A DNA stretch of 64,000 nt, taken from positions 62,001-126,000 of the forward strand of contig NZ_JAERQD010000006.1 of the NCBI RefSeq assembly GCF_016735695.1, given 5' to 3'. Source of the stretch: Microvirga zambiensis WSM3693 (GTDB taxonomy: Bacteria > Pseudomonadota > Alphaproteobacteria > Rhizobiales > Beijerinckiaceae). This document shows positions 48,542-58,963 of the stretch, piece by piece. Position 1 is the first letter of the stretch; each line of letters begins with the position of its first letter. The translations under genes and the position numbers were made by a program. The notes beneath the pieces were generated by a model. It made no database searches, was not told the origin of the DNA, and saw only the letters and a program-made list of their open reading frames with translations.

Positions 48542-48982
48542 ATGAGGCCAACACCGATCATCGAGTTCGTCGATGAGGAGCCAGCGCTCCATGATGTCGT
48601 GCTCAACGGCGTGCGAGGCTTCAACGCGACGCTGTTTGCCGGTCATCCGCCGGGGCGAGATCTCTCCATCGCCATCCGCGATCCGGACGGCGGTGCACCC
48701 GTCGGCGGACTCTGCGGCCGCACGAATGGCGGCTGGCTCGGCATCGAGCTGATCTTCGTGCCCGAATCCCTTCGCGGGATGGGCCTTGCGACGAAGCTCA
48801 TAGCGATGGCCGAGGACGAAGCGAAACGCCGAGGCTGTCACTCCGTCTGGATCGACACGCTCAATCCCGCGGCGTTTCGTCTTTATCAACGTCTCGGTTA
48901 CGAGATCTTCGGCGAGCTCAAGGATTATCCCGTCGGCAACAGCCGCGTCTTCCTGCAGAAGACTCTCGCGCCACTCAGCTGA
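48542..48982 (+). CDS. GNAT family N-acetyltransferase
   Basis: 146 residues with the acetyl-CoA loop as VPESLRGMGLATKLI (the R/QxxGxG/A motif) and the C-terminal NPAAFRLYQRLGYEIFGEL. The acceptor is unknown. The ATG at 48542 is preferred to a GTG at 48533. Ten bases separate it from the amidohydrolase, so they are probably co-transcribed. It converges on another GNAT gene with only six bases between the stops. Confidence 0.88.
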   Translation: MRPTPIIEFVDEEPALHDVVLNGVRGFNATLFAGHPPGRDLSIAIRDPDGGAPVGGLCGRTNGGWLGIELIFVPESLRGMGLATKLIAMAEDEAKRRGCHSVWIDTLNPAAFRLYQRLGYEIFGELKDYPVGNSRVFLQKTLAPLS

Positions 48983-48988
48983 TCGCCG

Positions 48989-49513
48989 TCAGCCGCGCCA
49001 GTCATCGGCGAGCACGGCCCAGCGCTCGTGATCGCGCCATTCGCCGCTGATCTTGAGATAACGCGGCGAATAGCCTTCCTGACGAAAGCCCAGTCTCTTG
49101 ACGAGAGCGCGCGACGGCTCGTTGCCCGGCTGGATGTTCGCCTCGAGGCGGTGCAGGCCGAGGGCGTTGAAGCCGTGCGACACCACCTGACCCACCGCCT
49201 CGGTCATCAGGCCGCGTCCGCTCAGGCCGGCCATGCCGTAATAGCCGAGATAGGCGCTCTGGAAGAATCCGCGCACGATCTCGCTCACATTCACCACGCC
49301 GATGATTCGTCCGCTCTCCCGCTCGCGTGCGATGAATCCGAGAGAGCGCTCTCCGTCACAGCGCGCGAGATAGCCGAGAAAGCTCGCTTGGTCACGGCAA
49401 GGCGACACCCAGGGCTCGTGCAGGGCAATGCTTGCCAGATTGGCGGCGATCAGTTCGGCCGCATCGGTGGCGTTTACGGTGCGAATGACAACGCGGGACA
49501 ACATGAGATTCAT
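48989..49513 (-). CDS. RimJ/RimL-type GNAT acetyltransferase
   Basis: 174 residues of the ribosomal-protein-alanine acetyltransferase class: LSGRGLMTEAVGQVVSHGF carries the acetyl-CoA loop, and HRLEANIQPGNEPSRALVKR plus LGFRQEGYSPRYLKI are the family's C-terminal motif. It may modify a protein N-terminus or a small toxic amine. Two close ATGs exist (49513 and 49504); I take 49513, which has AAGCTGGA just upstream. The much longer frame upstream is not protein-like. Confidence 0.88.
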   Translation of the reverse strand: MNLMLSRVVIRTVNATDAAELIAANLASIALHEPWVSPCRDQASFLGYLARCDGERSLGFIARERESGRIIGVVNVSEIVRGFFQSAYLGYYGMAGLSGRGLMTEAVGQVVSHGFNALGLHRLEANIQPGNEPSRALVKRLGFRQEGYSPRYLKISGEWRDHERWAVLADDWRG

Positions 49514-49582
49514 TCCAGCTTCAGGAACCATGGCATAGACAGGTCGTTGTCGTCTGCTGCTTAAAAACATAAGGAATGGACC

Positions 49583-49888
49583 ATGCGAGCCATCATCCTC
49601 CCCGCCTTCGCTCTCGCCCTCGGTGCCGGCTTCTTCGCTGCACCGCAAGAAGCGCAGGCGCGCTTCAGCCCCGAGCAGGTCCAGGCACCATCGCTCGTCG
49701 ACAACGTTGCCTGCGTCACGCGCCGCGTCCGCACCGTGACCCCGAGCGGTCGCGTGGTTTTCCGCACCGTCCGCGATTGCGGCGTGCGGCCCGGCTGGAA
49801 TCGCCCGAATCGCTGCCGCTGGGTGCGCGAACGCGTCGTGCGGCCGAACGGAAGTATCGTCTATCGCGAAGTTCGCCGCTGCCGCTGA
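49583..49888 (+). CDS. Small secreted Arg/Val-rich protein with cysteines
   Basis: 101 residues: signal peptide (MRAIILPAFALALGAGFFAA...AQA) and a basic mature part with repeated RRVRTVTPSG/RERVVRPNG-like half units and four cysteines in DNVACV, RDCGV, NRCRW and the terminal RRCR. I do not recognise the function; proteins of this look are common in Methylobacteriaceae-type genomes. The two half units suggest an internal duplication, each with one YxxVRxCG-like strand. AAGGAA before the ATG supports the start. It ends at a strong terminator. Confidence 0.75.
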   Translation: MRAIILPAFALALGAGFFAAPQEAQARFSPEQVQAPSLVDNVACVTRRVRTVTPSGRVVFRTVRDCGVRPGWNRPNRCRWVRERVVRPNGSIVYREVRRCR

Positions 49889-49910
49889 CCGAACGCAGCA
49901 TAAGCATCCA

Positions 49911-49940
49911 GGGCCCGGCATCGCCGGGCCCTTTCTCTTT
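49911..49940 (+). terminator. Intrinsic terminator after the small secreted protein
   Basis: Nine-base GC stem (49911-49919 with 49923-49931), ATC loop, then TTTCTCTTT. It lies between convergent genes and may also serve the ammonia-lyase from the other side. Confidence 0.7.
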
Positions 49941-51570
49941 ACTCCAGCTCGCCCACTGCGCTCTCGACCGCTGCGACCACCGCGCCGGAGCGCACGAGAT
50001 CGAGCGCCTGGCGCATCTCGGTGGCGTACCAGCGATCGCCGTCGAGCGCCGGCGGAATGACCGCGCGGATCGCCTCCATCGCGGCGCGCGATCCTTTTCC
50101 GAGCGGATGATCCTTTGCGATCGGCTCGACGAGGGTCAGCGCCTGCGCCGCCATCAGCAATTCGCCCGCCACGATCTGCTCCACGTTCTCGACGATGGTG
50201 CGTGCTTTGCGACCGCTCCAGGTCGAGTTGGAAACGTGATCCTCCGCATTGGACTTGCCGGGAACGGAATCCACCGAACCGGGCGTCGCCAGGCCGCGGT
50301 TTTCCATGACGAGCGCCGACATCGAGCACTGCACCGTGGCGAAGCCCGTGTTGAGGCCGCGCTTGCCGGCAAGCAGATTTCGCGGCAGCCCGTAGGACAT
50401 GGTGGGATCGATGAGACGCGCAAGCCGCCGCTCGGAAATCGCACCGAGATCGGCCATGGCGATGGCGAGAAAATCCATCGCCTGAGCCATATACTGGCCG
50501 TGGAAATGGCCGCCCGAGATCGACACGTAGCCGCCCTCGCCGTCATCGAAGATCAGCGGATTGTCGGTGGCGGAATTCATCTCCGTGCCGACGATGCGCT
50601 CCACATACTCGATCGCCTCGACGGCGGGTCCGTGAACCTGCGGAGTGCAGCGCAGGGAATAGACGTCCTGCACGCGCGGAGCCGCGGGCTGCCCGGGCTG
50701 GCGCGGCTCATCGGGAAACACGACGTCGCGCGCGGCTTGCGAGCAACGTTTCGTGCCTTCCAGAATGCGCAGGAGGTTGCGCGCTACGCGCGCCTGGCCG
50801 GGATGCGGACGCGCCTTGTGCACGCGCGGATCGAAGGCGGCGAGCTCGCCGCGCATGGCTTCCAGCGACAGGCACATGGCGATATCCGCCTGCTTCAGCA
50901 GGCGGCGCGCGTCGTGCGTGGCGAGCGCGCCGAGGGCGAGCGAGGTGGTCGAGCCGTTGATGAGAGCGGAGGCATCCTTCGCACCGAGATCGAAATCGGG
51001 ATCGAAGCCCGCCGCCTGAATAGCCTCGCGCGCCGGCATGAGTTTTCCGCGATAGATCATCTCGGCCTCGTCGAAACCGCAGACGGCGCCGGCCATATGG
51101 GCGAGCGGCGCGAGATCGCCGGAAGCGCCGACGGAGCCCTTCTGCGGGATCACCGGATGCAGGCCGGCATTGAGAAAGGCGAGAAGCCGCTCGACGAGCT
51201 CGACGCGCGGGCCGGAATAATTCGACGCGAAGGCATTGGCGCGCAGCAGCATCATGGCGCGCGTCACGTCCTCGGAGAAAGCCTCGCCGACACCGGTCGC
51301 ATGGGCGTAGACCGTCTTGCGCTGATAGGCGGCCATGTCTTCGATCAACACGCGCTGATCCTTGAACAGGCCGACGCCGGTGTTGAAGGCATACATGAGC
51401 GGCGCGTCGTCATGCATCCAGGTGCGGTCGATGTAATCGCGCGTCGCCGCGATGCGCTCGCGTGCCTCCGGCGCCAGAGCCGCCTGCGCATAGTTCCCCT
51501 GCGCATCCGGGCGGGCGACCCGCACCGCGGCCTCAATGCGCAGAGTGGCCCCGTCGAGCTTGACCGTCAT
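49939..51570 (-). CDS. hutH: Histidine ammonia-lyase family enzyme
   Basis: 543-residue lyase that removes ammonia from an aromatic amino acid. The MIO cofactor triad is A149-S150-G151 (GSVGASGDLAPL); the catalytic tyrosine Y60 (YAFNTGVG) and H90 (HATGVGE) fit histidine as substrate rather than phenylalanine or tyrosine. No other hut genes (hutU, hutI, hutG) are in the window, and the protein is a little longer than standard HutH (about 510), so an isolated paralogue with another aromatic substrate remains possible. The next gene upstream is over 1 kb away. Confidence 0.85.
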   Translation of the reverse strand: MTVKLDGATLRIEAAVRVARPDAQGNYAQAALAPEARERIAATRDYIDRTWMHDDAPLMYAFNTGVGLFKDQRVLIEDMAAYQRKTVYAHATGVGEAFSEDVTRAMMLLRANAFASNYSGPRVELVERLLAFLNAGLHPVIPQKGSVGASGDLAPLAHMAGAVCGFDEAEMIYRGKLMPAREAIQAAGFDPDFDLGAKDASALINGSTTSLALGALATHDARRLLKQADIAMCLSLEAMRGELAAFDPRVHKARPHPGQARVARNLLRILEGTKRCSQAARDVVFPDEPRQPGQPAAPRVQDVYSLRCTPQVHGPAVEAIEYVERIVGTEMNSATDNPLIFDDGEGGYVSISGGHFHGQYMAQAMDFLAIAMADLGAISERRLARLIDPTMSYGLPRNLLAGKRGLNTGFATVQCSMSALVMENRGLATPGSVDSVPGKSNAEDHVSNSTWSGRKARTIVENVEQIVAGELLMAAQALTLVEPIAKDHPLGKGSRAAMEAIRAVIPPALDGDRWYATEMRQALDLVRSGAVVAAVESAVGELE

Positions 51571-51677
51571 CGCTGTACCTCACGTTGATGGACAAGGGAT
51601 ACCGAGGCTTCAGGCGCCGTGCAACCGCCGCTTTGAGATGACGCTTTTCGCGTCGTACCCTCTCTATCTCTTCTCAC

Positions 51678-51770
51678 CGTCATCCCCAGCCTTGTGCCGG
51701 GGACCCACGTCTTTCTTCAGCGCTGCGGTTCCTCAAGACGTGGGTGGCCGGGACAAGCCCGGCCATGACG
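51678..51770. repeat. Palindromic intergenic repeat, copy A
   Basis: Two hairpin arms, with GACCCACGTCTT near the left arm and AAGACGTGGGT in the right arm, ending GGACAAGCCCGGCCATGACG. The arms pair over a short spacer containing GCGGTTCCTC. Confidence 0.7.
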
Positions 51771-52153
51771 TCGAGGGTGTGACGGGCTGAGGAGCTCAAC
51801 ACCGCTTGTCAAAGAGCCAGCACCTTTTGGCCCGCAGCTTTCGCTGCGAGCCGTCAAGGTCGAGGGAGGCGCGAATGGCAGCCCGGCTCGCTTTTGTGTG
51901 TGAAATGCTCAGAGCCGGCTTGCTCGTCGCACACGGTTTGTTTCAGCGGACCCGGATCAAGCCCGGGCCGGCCACCCGCGATCACCGGCTTGCGAGGCCT
52001 GCGGCGGGACCGTTCTCCGCCCCGTTCTTGCGACGCCTCGCGAGCGCGCCCCTCGTCAGGCGGGGATGGCGAATGATATAGCCGAGCTTGACCATCCAGT
52101 CAAGAACAAAGTGAGAACATAACGTTGCCCTCACCCCCATCCCCGCCCCTCGC

Positions 52154-52244
52154 CGTCATGGCCGCACTTGGTGCAGCCACCCACGCCTTGAGGAACCGCG
52201 ACGCTGCCAAGACGTGGGTACCCGCGACAAGCCCGGGCATGACG
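52154..52244. repeat. Palindromic intergenic repeat, copy B
   Basis: Begins CGTCATGGCCGCACTTGGTG, has the shared centre AACCGCGACGCTGCC and AAGACGTGGGTACCCGCG, and ends GGGCATGACG. It is closely related to copy C. Confidence 0.75.
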
Positions 52245-52360
52245 CGGTGGGTATCACGACGGCGGAGGATGGGATGACAGCAGAGGGTCGCATGACCGAG
52301 AGGGTGCCATGAGGGGTCGTGTCATTCCCGGCCTGCGGCCGCCGGGGATGACATCCTCCA

Positions 52361-52449
52361 CGTCATGGCCGCACTTGGTGCGGCCACCCACGTCTTCAAG
52401 AACCGCGACACTGCCAAGACGTGGATACCCGCGACAAGCGCGGCATGAG
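52361..52449. repeat. Palindromic intergenic repeat, copy C
   Basis: Begins CGTCATGGCCGCACTTGGTG like copy B, shares AACCGCGACACTGCC, and ends GCGGCATGAG. It lies 117 bases after copy B. Confidence 0.75.
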
Positions 52450-52472
52450 GACAGAGGATTGCAGGAAGGGCA

Positions 52473-52572
52473 GTGTCATTCCCGCCCGGAGCGTAGCCGA
52501 GGGGAAGGGAATCCATAGCGCCGACCTGATCGTGAATCCCCTTCCCGCACTTCGTGCGCCGGGGATGACACA
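52473..52572. repeat. Second palindrome type
   Basis: GTGTCATTCCCG at the left and CGGGGATGACAC at the right bracket an inner GGGGAAGGGAATCC / GAATCCCCTTCCC pair: a nested palindrome of a different family from copies A-C. A short relative, GTCATTCCCGGCC to CGGGGATGAC, is at 52320-52351. Confidence 0.65.
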
Positions 52573-52626
52573 CGTGTCTCCCCTCTCCCGGTTGGGAGAC
52601 GGAGACGGATAGATTCGTCTCAACGA

Positions 52627-52651
52627 TAAAGGCCTCGGCACCGCCGAGGCC
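52627..52651 (-). terminator. Terminator of the ugp operon
   Basis: On the minus strand a nine-base stem (GGCCTCGGC at 52651-52643, partner at 52639-52631) with a three-base loop is followed by TTTA, about 35 bases after the ugpC stop. Confidence 0.6.
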
Positions 52652-52684
52652 TGTCGGGTCATACCGAACCAGCCGGAGCCGCAA

Positions 52685-53761
<1,077 letters not shown>

Positions 53762-53853
53762 CAAACCATTCCTTTTGACCGCTGCCCGCGCCGCTTACGG
53801 GCGCCGGGCATGAATTCCAATATTGCGAGAAGGCGCTGCGCGTAACCTGCGCG

Positions 53854-54699
53854 TCACTTCTCCGTTTCGACGAGACCCTTCACGAAGAGCCTCTGCATGA
53901 AGACCACCACCAGCACCGGCGGCAGCATGGCGAGCACCGCGGTCGTCATCGCGATCTGCCATTCGGTGAGCGCGTCGGTCGTGGTGATCATCTTCTTGAT
54001 GCCGATGACGATGGTCTGCATCGAGCTCTTGGTCGTGATCAGCAGCGGCCAGAGATACTGGTTCCAGCCGTAGATGAACTGGATCACGAAGAGGGCCGCG
54101 ATGGTCGTCATCGAGAGCGGGAGCAGCGTGTCCTTGAAGAAGCGGAAAGCGCCCGCGCCGTCGATCTTCGAAGCCTCGAGCAGCTCGTCCGGGATCGTCA
54201 TGAAGAACTGCCGGAACAGCAGCGTGCCCGTCGCCGAGGCGATGAGCGGCATGATGAGACCCGTATAGGTATCGAGCAGGCCGAGATCGGCGACGATCTT
54301 GTAGGTCGGATAGATGCGCACTTCGACCGGCAGCATCAGCGTGATGAAGATGACCCAGAACGCGGTCTTGCGGAACGGGAACTTGAAATAGACCACCGCA
54401 TAGGCGGACAGGATCGAGATCAGGATCTTTCCGAACGCGATGCCTAGGGCCATGATCATGGAGTTCATCATCATCATGCTGACCGGCTCGCGGGCGAGCT
54501 TGCCGCCGTAGAACAGGGCGCGCGAGTAGTTCTCGCCCGCCTGGTCGCCCGGCGTGAGCGGCATGTTGCCGTTGACGATCGTGGCGGCGTCGAAGGTCGA
54601 GGCCATGATCGCCAGATAGACCGGGAAGACCACGATGACGATGCCGAGGGCCAGCGTCAGATAGGCCATGAATTGGGTGAAGGGACGATTCTCGACCAT
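53854..54699 (-). CDS. ugpE: Glycerol-3-phosphate ABC transporter permease UgpE
   Basis: 281-residue inner-membrane permease of the MalG/UgpE class, with six predicted helices and the EAA loop as EASKIDGAGAFRFFKDTLLPL. It starts at the ATG overlapping the ugpA stop by one base (TGATG). There is a 92-base gap before ugpC. Confidence 0.92.
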   Translation of the reverse strand: MVENRPFTQFMAYLTLALGIVIVVFPVYLAIMASTFDAATIVNGNMPLTPGDQAGENYSRALFYGGKLAREPVSMMMMNSMIMALGIAFGKILISILSAYAVVYFKFPFRKTAFWVIFITLMLPVEVRIYPTYKIVADLGLLDTYTGLIMPLIASATGTLLFRQFFMTIPDELLEASKIDGAGAFRFFKDTLLPLSMTTIAALFVIQFIYGWNQYLWPLLITTKSSMQTIVIGIKKMITTTDALTEWQIAMTTAVLAMLPPVLVVVFMQRLFVKGLVETEK

Positions 54700-55580
54700 C
54701 AGTACTGCACCTTGCGCTCGACATAACGGAACTGGATGGCGGTGAGCGCGATCACAATGATCATCAGGATCACCGATTGCGCGGCCGAGCCGCCGAGATC
54801 GCCGCCGAGGCGGCCGTCCGCATAGACCTTGTAGACGAGGGTCGTCGTCGTTCCTGCGGGACCGCCGCCCGTCACCGCATCGATGATGCCGAAGGTGTCG
54901 AAGAACACGTAGACGATGTTGACCACGAGCAGGAAGAACGTGGTCGGCGACAGAAGCGGGAAGATCACCGTCCAGAACCGCCGTAGCGGGCCCGCGCCGT
55001 CGATGGCCGCGGCCTCGATGACGCTCTTCGGAATCGCCTGGAGTCCGGCGAGGAAGAACAGGAAGTTGTAGCTGATCTGCTTCCAGGTCGCGGAGAGCAC
55101 GAGCAGCGTCATGGCGTGGTTGCCGTTGAGCATCGGGTTCCAGTCGATGCCGATCGCCTTGATCGGCTTCGACAGGGTGCCGAGCGTCGGGTGAAACATG
55201 AAGATCCACAAAACGCCGGCGATGGCCGGGGCCACCGCATAGGGCCAGATCAGCAGCGTCTTGTAGGCCTGCCCGCCGCGCAGGTTCTTGTCGGCCTGGG
55301 TCGCGAGCAGAAGCGAGCAGGCAAGCGAGAAGAAGGCGACGAGGGACGAGAAGATCGCCGTCGTGACCATGGCCCGGTAATATTCGGGCTGCTCGAACAG
55401 GTGGACGTAGTTTTCGAACCCGACGAATTCGGAGGAGAGGCCGAAGGCGTCCTCGCGCAGGAAGGACTGCCAGATCGCCTGGGAGGCCGGCCAGTAGAAG
55501 AAGATGATGGTGATCGCCATCTGCGGAACGATCAGCAGAAGAGGCAGTGTCCAACCTGAAAAATGAGCTCGTTTTTCCAT
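54699..55580 (-). CDS. ugpA: Glycerol-3-phosphate ABC transporter permease UgpA
   Basis: 293-residue permease of the MalF/UgpA class, short N-terminus and six helices; EAA loop [21 protein letters not shown]. Pairs with UgpE. It is 129 bases downstream of ugpB, with a hairpin in the gap. Confidence 0.92.
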   Translation of the reverse strand: MEKRAHFSGWTLPLLLIVPQMAITIIFFYWPASQAIWQSFLREDAFGLSSEFVGFENYVHLFEQPEYYRAMVTTAIFSSLVAFFSLACSLLLATQADKNLRGGQAYKTLLIWPYAVAPAIAGVLWIFMFHPTLGTLSKPIKAIGIDWNPMLNGNHAMTLLVLSATWKQISYNFLFFLAGLQAIPKSVIEAAAIDGAGPLRRFWTVIFPLLSPTTFFLLVVNIVYVFFDTFGIIDAVTGGGPAGTTTTLVYKVYADGRLGGDLGGSAAQSVILMIIVIALTAIQFRYVERKVQY

Positions 55581-55650
55581 CGCGATTACGGCTGTCCGGG
55601 GATGGGGCAGATAACGGCAGCAACCGGTCTGCGAGGTTGTCTTATAAGAT

Positions 55651-55685
55651 CATCCCGGGCCGCTTCTCAAAAGCCGCCCGGGATG
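55651..55685 (-). terminator. Intercistronic hairpin between ugpB and ugpA
   Basis: CATCCCGGGC (55651-55660) pairs with GCCCGGGATG (55676-55685), with inner pairing. No clear T-run, so more likely a 3' stabiliser or partial terminator that lets ugpB exceed the permease genes. It may also be a short copy of the local palindromic repeat. Confidence 0.5.
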
Positions 55686-55709
55686 ACAGGTCGCACAGAT
55701 CGTTTCAGT

Positions 55710-57017
55710 TTAGCGGACGGTGCGCTCGAACTGACGCAGGATCTGGTTGGAACGGTTCACGGCGGAGTCGAGAGCGTCCTTGGCCGGCTTCTGGCCGGCG
55801 AGCGCCGCCTCGATCTCTTCCGAGACCACGTCACGGATCTGGACCATGTTGCCGAAGCGCAGACCGCGGGAATTCTCGGTCGGCTCCTTGTTGGTCAGCT
55901 CGATCAGCGCCGTCTGGAGAGCGGGGTTCTTCTCATAGAAGCCCGACGCCTTGGTCTTCTCGTAGGCCGCCTTGGTGATCGGGAGGTAGCCCGATTCCTG
56001 GTGCAGCCTGGCCTGACGGTCGGTGTCCGACAGGAAGGCGAAGAACTTGGCAACGCCCTTGTACTCGTCAGCCTTCTTGCCGCCCATGACCCACAGCGAA
56101 GCGCCGCCGATGATGGAGTTCTGCGGAGCGCCCTGGATGTCCGGGTAGTACGGCATCGGTGCATTGGCCCAGTCGAACTTCGCGTTGGCCTTCACGTTGC
56201 CGTAGAAGCCCGACGAGGTCAGGAAGATCGCGCATTCGCCGGAGGTGAAGCGGCCTTCCGAACGGCTGTCGCGGCCCGAGTAGTCATAGGTCTTGTCCTT
56301 CTGCAGATCGACGAGGTTCTGCAGGTGCTTCACGTGAGCCGGAGAGTTGAACTTCATCTCCGTGTCGAAGCCGTCGAGACCGTTGGCCTTGGTGGCCATC
56401 GGGATGTTGTGCCAGGCCGAGAACTGCTCGATGTTGGCCCAGGGAGCCCAGGCGTTCGAGAAGCCGCAGGTCTCGTGGCCAGCGGCCTTCAGCTTCTTGC
56501 CGGCTTCGAACACCTGGGGCCAGGTCTTCGGAATCTCGGCGATGCCGGCCTTCTTCAGCTCGTCCTTGTTGATCCACATGACCATCGAGGAGGAGTTGAA
56601 CGGGAAGGAGAGCATCTCGCCCTTGGCGGTCGAGTAATAGCCGGAGATGGCGGGCAGATAGCTCTGCGGGTCGAACTTCTCGCCGGCTTCCTTCATCATC
56701 TCGTGGACCGGCTTGATGGCGCCCTTGGCGCCCATCATCGTCGCAGTGCCGACTTCGAAGACCTGCAGGATGTGCGGCGCATTGCCGGCGCGGAAGGCGG
56801 CGATGCCAGCGTTCAGCGTGTCGGCATACTGGCCCTTGTAGCTGACGACGACCTTGTAGTCCTTCTGCGAATTGTTGAACTCTTCCGCCAGACGGTTGAC
56901 CACGTCGTTGTTGGCGCCGGTCATGGCGTGCCACCACTGCAGCTCCGTCTGAGCGAAGGCAGAGGTGCTCGTCGCGAGGCCGAGGGCCAGTGCGCCGAGA
57001 AGGGACTTCTTCATCAT
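55710..57017 (-). CDS. ugpB: Glycerol-3-phosphate ABC transporter binding protein UgpB
   Basis: 435-residue periplasmic protein: signal peptide (MMKKSLLGALALGLATSTSAFA), mature start QTELQWWHAMTG as in UgpB, plus MVMWINKDELKKAG and GFYGNVKANAKFDWANAPMP. The start is the ATG at 57017: GGGAGAG lies just upstream, whereas an ATG at 57032 would put the ribosome site inside the gene. In most bacteria ugp is induced by phosphate limitation; I did not find a convincing pho box here. Confidence 0.93.
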   Translation of the reverse strand: MMKKSLLGALALGLATSTSAFAQTELQWWHAMTGANNDVVNRLAEEFNNSQKDYKVVVSYKGQYADTLNAGIAAFRAGNAPHILQVFEVGTATMMGAKGAIKPVHEMMKEAGEKFDPQSYLPAISGYYSTAKGEMLSFPFNSSSMVMWINKDELKKAGIAEIPKTWPQVFEAGKKLKAAGHETCGFSNAWAPWANIEQFSAWHNIPMATKANGLDGFDTEMKFNSPAHVKHLQNLVDLQKDKTYDYSGRDSRSEGRFTSGECAIFLTSSGFYGNVKANAKFDWANAPMPYYPDIQGAPQNSIIGGASLWVMGGKKADEYKGVAKFFAFLSDTDRQARLHQESGYLPITKAAYEKTKASGFYEKNPALQTALIELTNKEPTENSRGLRFGNMVQIRDVVSEEIEAALAGQKPAKDALDSAVNRSNQILRQFERTVR

Positions 57018-57300
57018 AGTGATCTCTCCCATGTCATCCCGTCGGGGATGTTATTGTCGTTCATCATCCCTGCATTAAGGCCGGATGACGTTTCTATGAC
57101 GAAAACATGACAATCATAGCCGGCTTCAAAATGGAAGCCCTTTCCTCCAAAAGACTTAACGCCGGCCACCGGGAAAGCGGCCAGAGGGCCTCCTCGTTGG
57201 GGGAGTGTCCGAACGGAAGAGACCCCGGCGCATCGGCGTGGCACGGTGTGAGAGGAGCTTTACGGTCAAGCTTGACCGCGCCGTGCGAAAGCGAATCGCG

Positions 57301-58509
57301 CTAGATCACATTGCGCTCGAGAAGCGGCCGGTTGGCGAGCACGCGCTCGTAGCCGAGTTCGGACAGATCGAGCGTGCGGTAGCCGCCGTGGACGATCAGC
57401 TCGGAAAGGCCGCGGCCGACGGCCGGCGCCTGCTGCAGGCCATGGCCCGAGAAGCCGTTGCAGAGATAGAAGTTTTTCATCTCGCCGGCCTGGCCGATGA
57501 TGGCATTGTGATCGAGCAGGCTCATGTCGTAAGGGCCCGACCAGGCGCGGCCCGGCCTGATCGCCTCGAAGGCCGGTACGCGATGGGCGAGCGCGGGCCA
57601 GATGAATTCCTCGAAGAAGGAATAATCGATCTCCTGGCTTGCCGGATCCTCGTCGGACCAGTCGGGATCGAGATCCGCTTCCGGCGAGGCGCCGCAGATG
57701 AAATGGCCCTCGCCTTCCGGGCGCACGTAGGGGCCGGAGGTATCGACCAGCAGCGGGCAGTTCTCCACAGGCTCCTTGCACGAGAATGTGAAGACGTAGC
57801 GCCGCTTGGCCTGAACCGGGATGTCGAGCCCGGCCATCGCCGCGATCGCCCGTCCGCCCGAGCCGGCGCAGTTGACGAGCGCGCCACAGGCGATGCGCGT
57901 GCCGTCCTTCAGACGCACGGCCGTGATGGTGCCGCCGTCGCGCTCGATCTCGGCCACTTCGCCCTTCACGTAATGCGCGCCGAGCGAACGGGCTTTCTTG
58001 CGGAAGGCCTGGAGCAGGCCCCAGCCGTCGAACCAGCCCTCGCCCGAGCGGCCCCAGGTGCCGGCGGCGAGGTCCTCCACATTGAGCCAAGGGAAGCGCG
58101 CCTTCAGCGCGGCCGGATCGAGATGGAGAATGTCGGCGCCTTCTGCTTTCTGAAGCGCGTGGTTCTCGGCGAGGATCGGGGCGCCGGCCTCCGTGGCGCA
58201 ATAGAGATAGCCGCCCTCCCTCAGCCCGATCTCCGGCCGCTCGCCGTCGACGGCGAGACGGTCGCCGATGCTGCGCAGGAAGTCGATCCCGTAAAGCGAG
58301 ATGCGGATGTTCACCGCGCTCGAATATTGCTGGCGGATCGAGGCCGCCGAAAGGGCCGAGGCCGAGAGCTGATAGGTGGGATCCTTCTCGACGACGATCA
58401 CGCGTCCCTTGAAGCCGGAATCGGCGAGCAGGTGATAGGCCGCGGAGGAGCCCATGACGGCGCCGCCGACGATCACAACATCGGCTTGGAGAGAGGCTGC
58501 TGAGGTCAT
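57301..58509 (-). CDS. FAD-dependent D-amino-acid-oxidase-like oxidoreductase
   Basis: 402 residues of the DAO fold. FAD-binding GGAVMGSSAAYHL (15-27) and the C-terminal NFYLCNGFSGHGLQQAPAVG. Members oxidise secondary or D-amino acids (sarcosine, dimethylglycine, D-amino acids, pipecolate). The neighbouring Lrp regulator and the lysine-type genes at 59049-62047 make L-pipecolate or a related lysine intermediate a plausible substrate, by analogy with AmaA of Pseudomonas; that is inference. Its ATG overlaps the regulator's stop by four bases, so they are one transcript. Confidence 0.85.
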   Translation of the reverse strand: MTSAASLQADVVIVGGAVMGSSAAYHLLADSGFKGRVIVVEKDPTYQLSASALSAASIRQQYSSAVNIRISLYGIDFLRSIGDRLAVDGERPEIGLREGGYLYCATEAGAPILAENHALQKAEGADILHLDPAALKARFPWLNVEDLAAGTWGRSGEGWFDGWGLLQAFRKKARSLGAHYVKGEVAEIERDGGTITAVRLKDGTRIACGALVNCAGSGGRAIAAMAGLDIPVQAKRRYVFTFSCKEPVENCPLLVDTSGPYVRPEGEGHFICGASPEADLDPDWSDEDPASQEIDYSFFEEFIWPALAHRVPAFEAIRPGRAWSGPYDMSLLDHNAIIGQAGEMKNFYLCNGFSGHGLQQAPAVGRGLSELIVHGGYRTLDLSELGYERVLANRPLLERNVI

Positions 58510-58934
58510 CGTTCGAATTTCGTTGAGAGGATGATGGAGGATTGCGTGCGCTCCACCCCGTCGAGCGCGCCGATCTTGTCGATGGCGGCGTCCAGGGAAG
58601 GAACGTCCTGAGCCTCTACCACCGCCAGGAGATCGAAGACACCCGCGACCGAGTGAAGCGCACGCAATTCGGGCATGCGGTGCAGCGCGGCAACCACGCC
58701 GCCGGAGGCCTTGGGCGCCACGACGATGGTCACATGCGCCCGCACCATCCGGCTCGCGATCTCCTCCGCGAGGCGCAAGGTATAGCCGGCGATCACGCCC
58801 CGCCGCTCCAGGCTCTCGACCCGTGCCTGCACCGTGGTGCGCGACAGCTTCAGGCGCCGCGCCGCCTCGGCATGGCCGATGCGGGCATTCTCCCGCAGGA
58901 GAGCAATCAGGGCGCGGTCCGTGGCATCAAGCAT
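58506..58934 (-). CDS. Lrp/AsnC family transcriptional regulator
   Basis: 142 residues: N-terminal helix-turn-helix (about 18-40, GHAEAARRLKLSRTTVQARV) and the RAM ligand-binding domain (about 65-140). Local Lrp-type regulators usually sense the amino acid handled by adjacent genes. It precedes the FAD oxidase in one transcript and is divergent from the saccharopine-dehydrogenase-like gene across 114 bases that contain a palindrome. Confidence 0.92.
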   Translation of the reverse strand: MLDATDRALIALLRENARIGHAEAARRLKLSRTTVQARVESLERRGVIAGYTLRLAEEIASRMVRAHVTIVVAPKASGGVVAALHRMPELRALHSVAGVFDLLAVVEAQDVPSLDAAIDKIGALDGVERTQSSIILSTKFER

Positions 58935-58963
58935 CGTTATGACCAGTCAACTCGGCAATCTGC

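Larger units (their letters stand above)
51571..52684. other. Gene-free stretch filled with palindromic repeats
   Basis: About 1.1 kb without a convincing gene. The short open frames translate the repeats themselves. It holds at least three copies of a ~90-base palindromic repeat (51678-51770, 52154-52244, 52361-52449), a short palindrome (52319-52352), a second longer palindrome (52473-52572) and the ugp terminator. I see no RNA gene or promoter with confidence. Confidence 0.75.

Noticed and set aside
51536..52684. Several small open frames in the repeat region
   Set aside because: They translate the palindromic repeats (Pro/Arg/Gly-rich peptides) and lack ribosome sites.
51571..52684. CRISPR-like array
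   Set aside because: Repeats are palindromic, about 90 bases, unevenly spaced, with no regular spacers and no cas genes.
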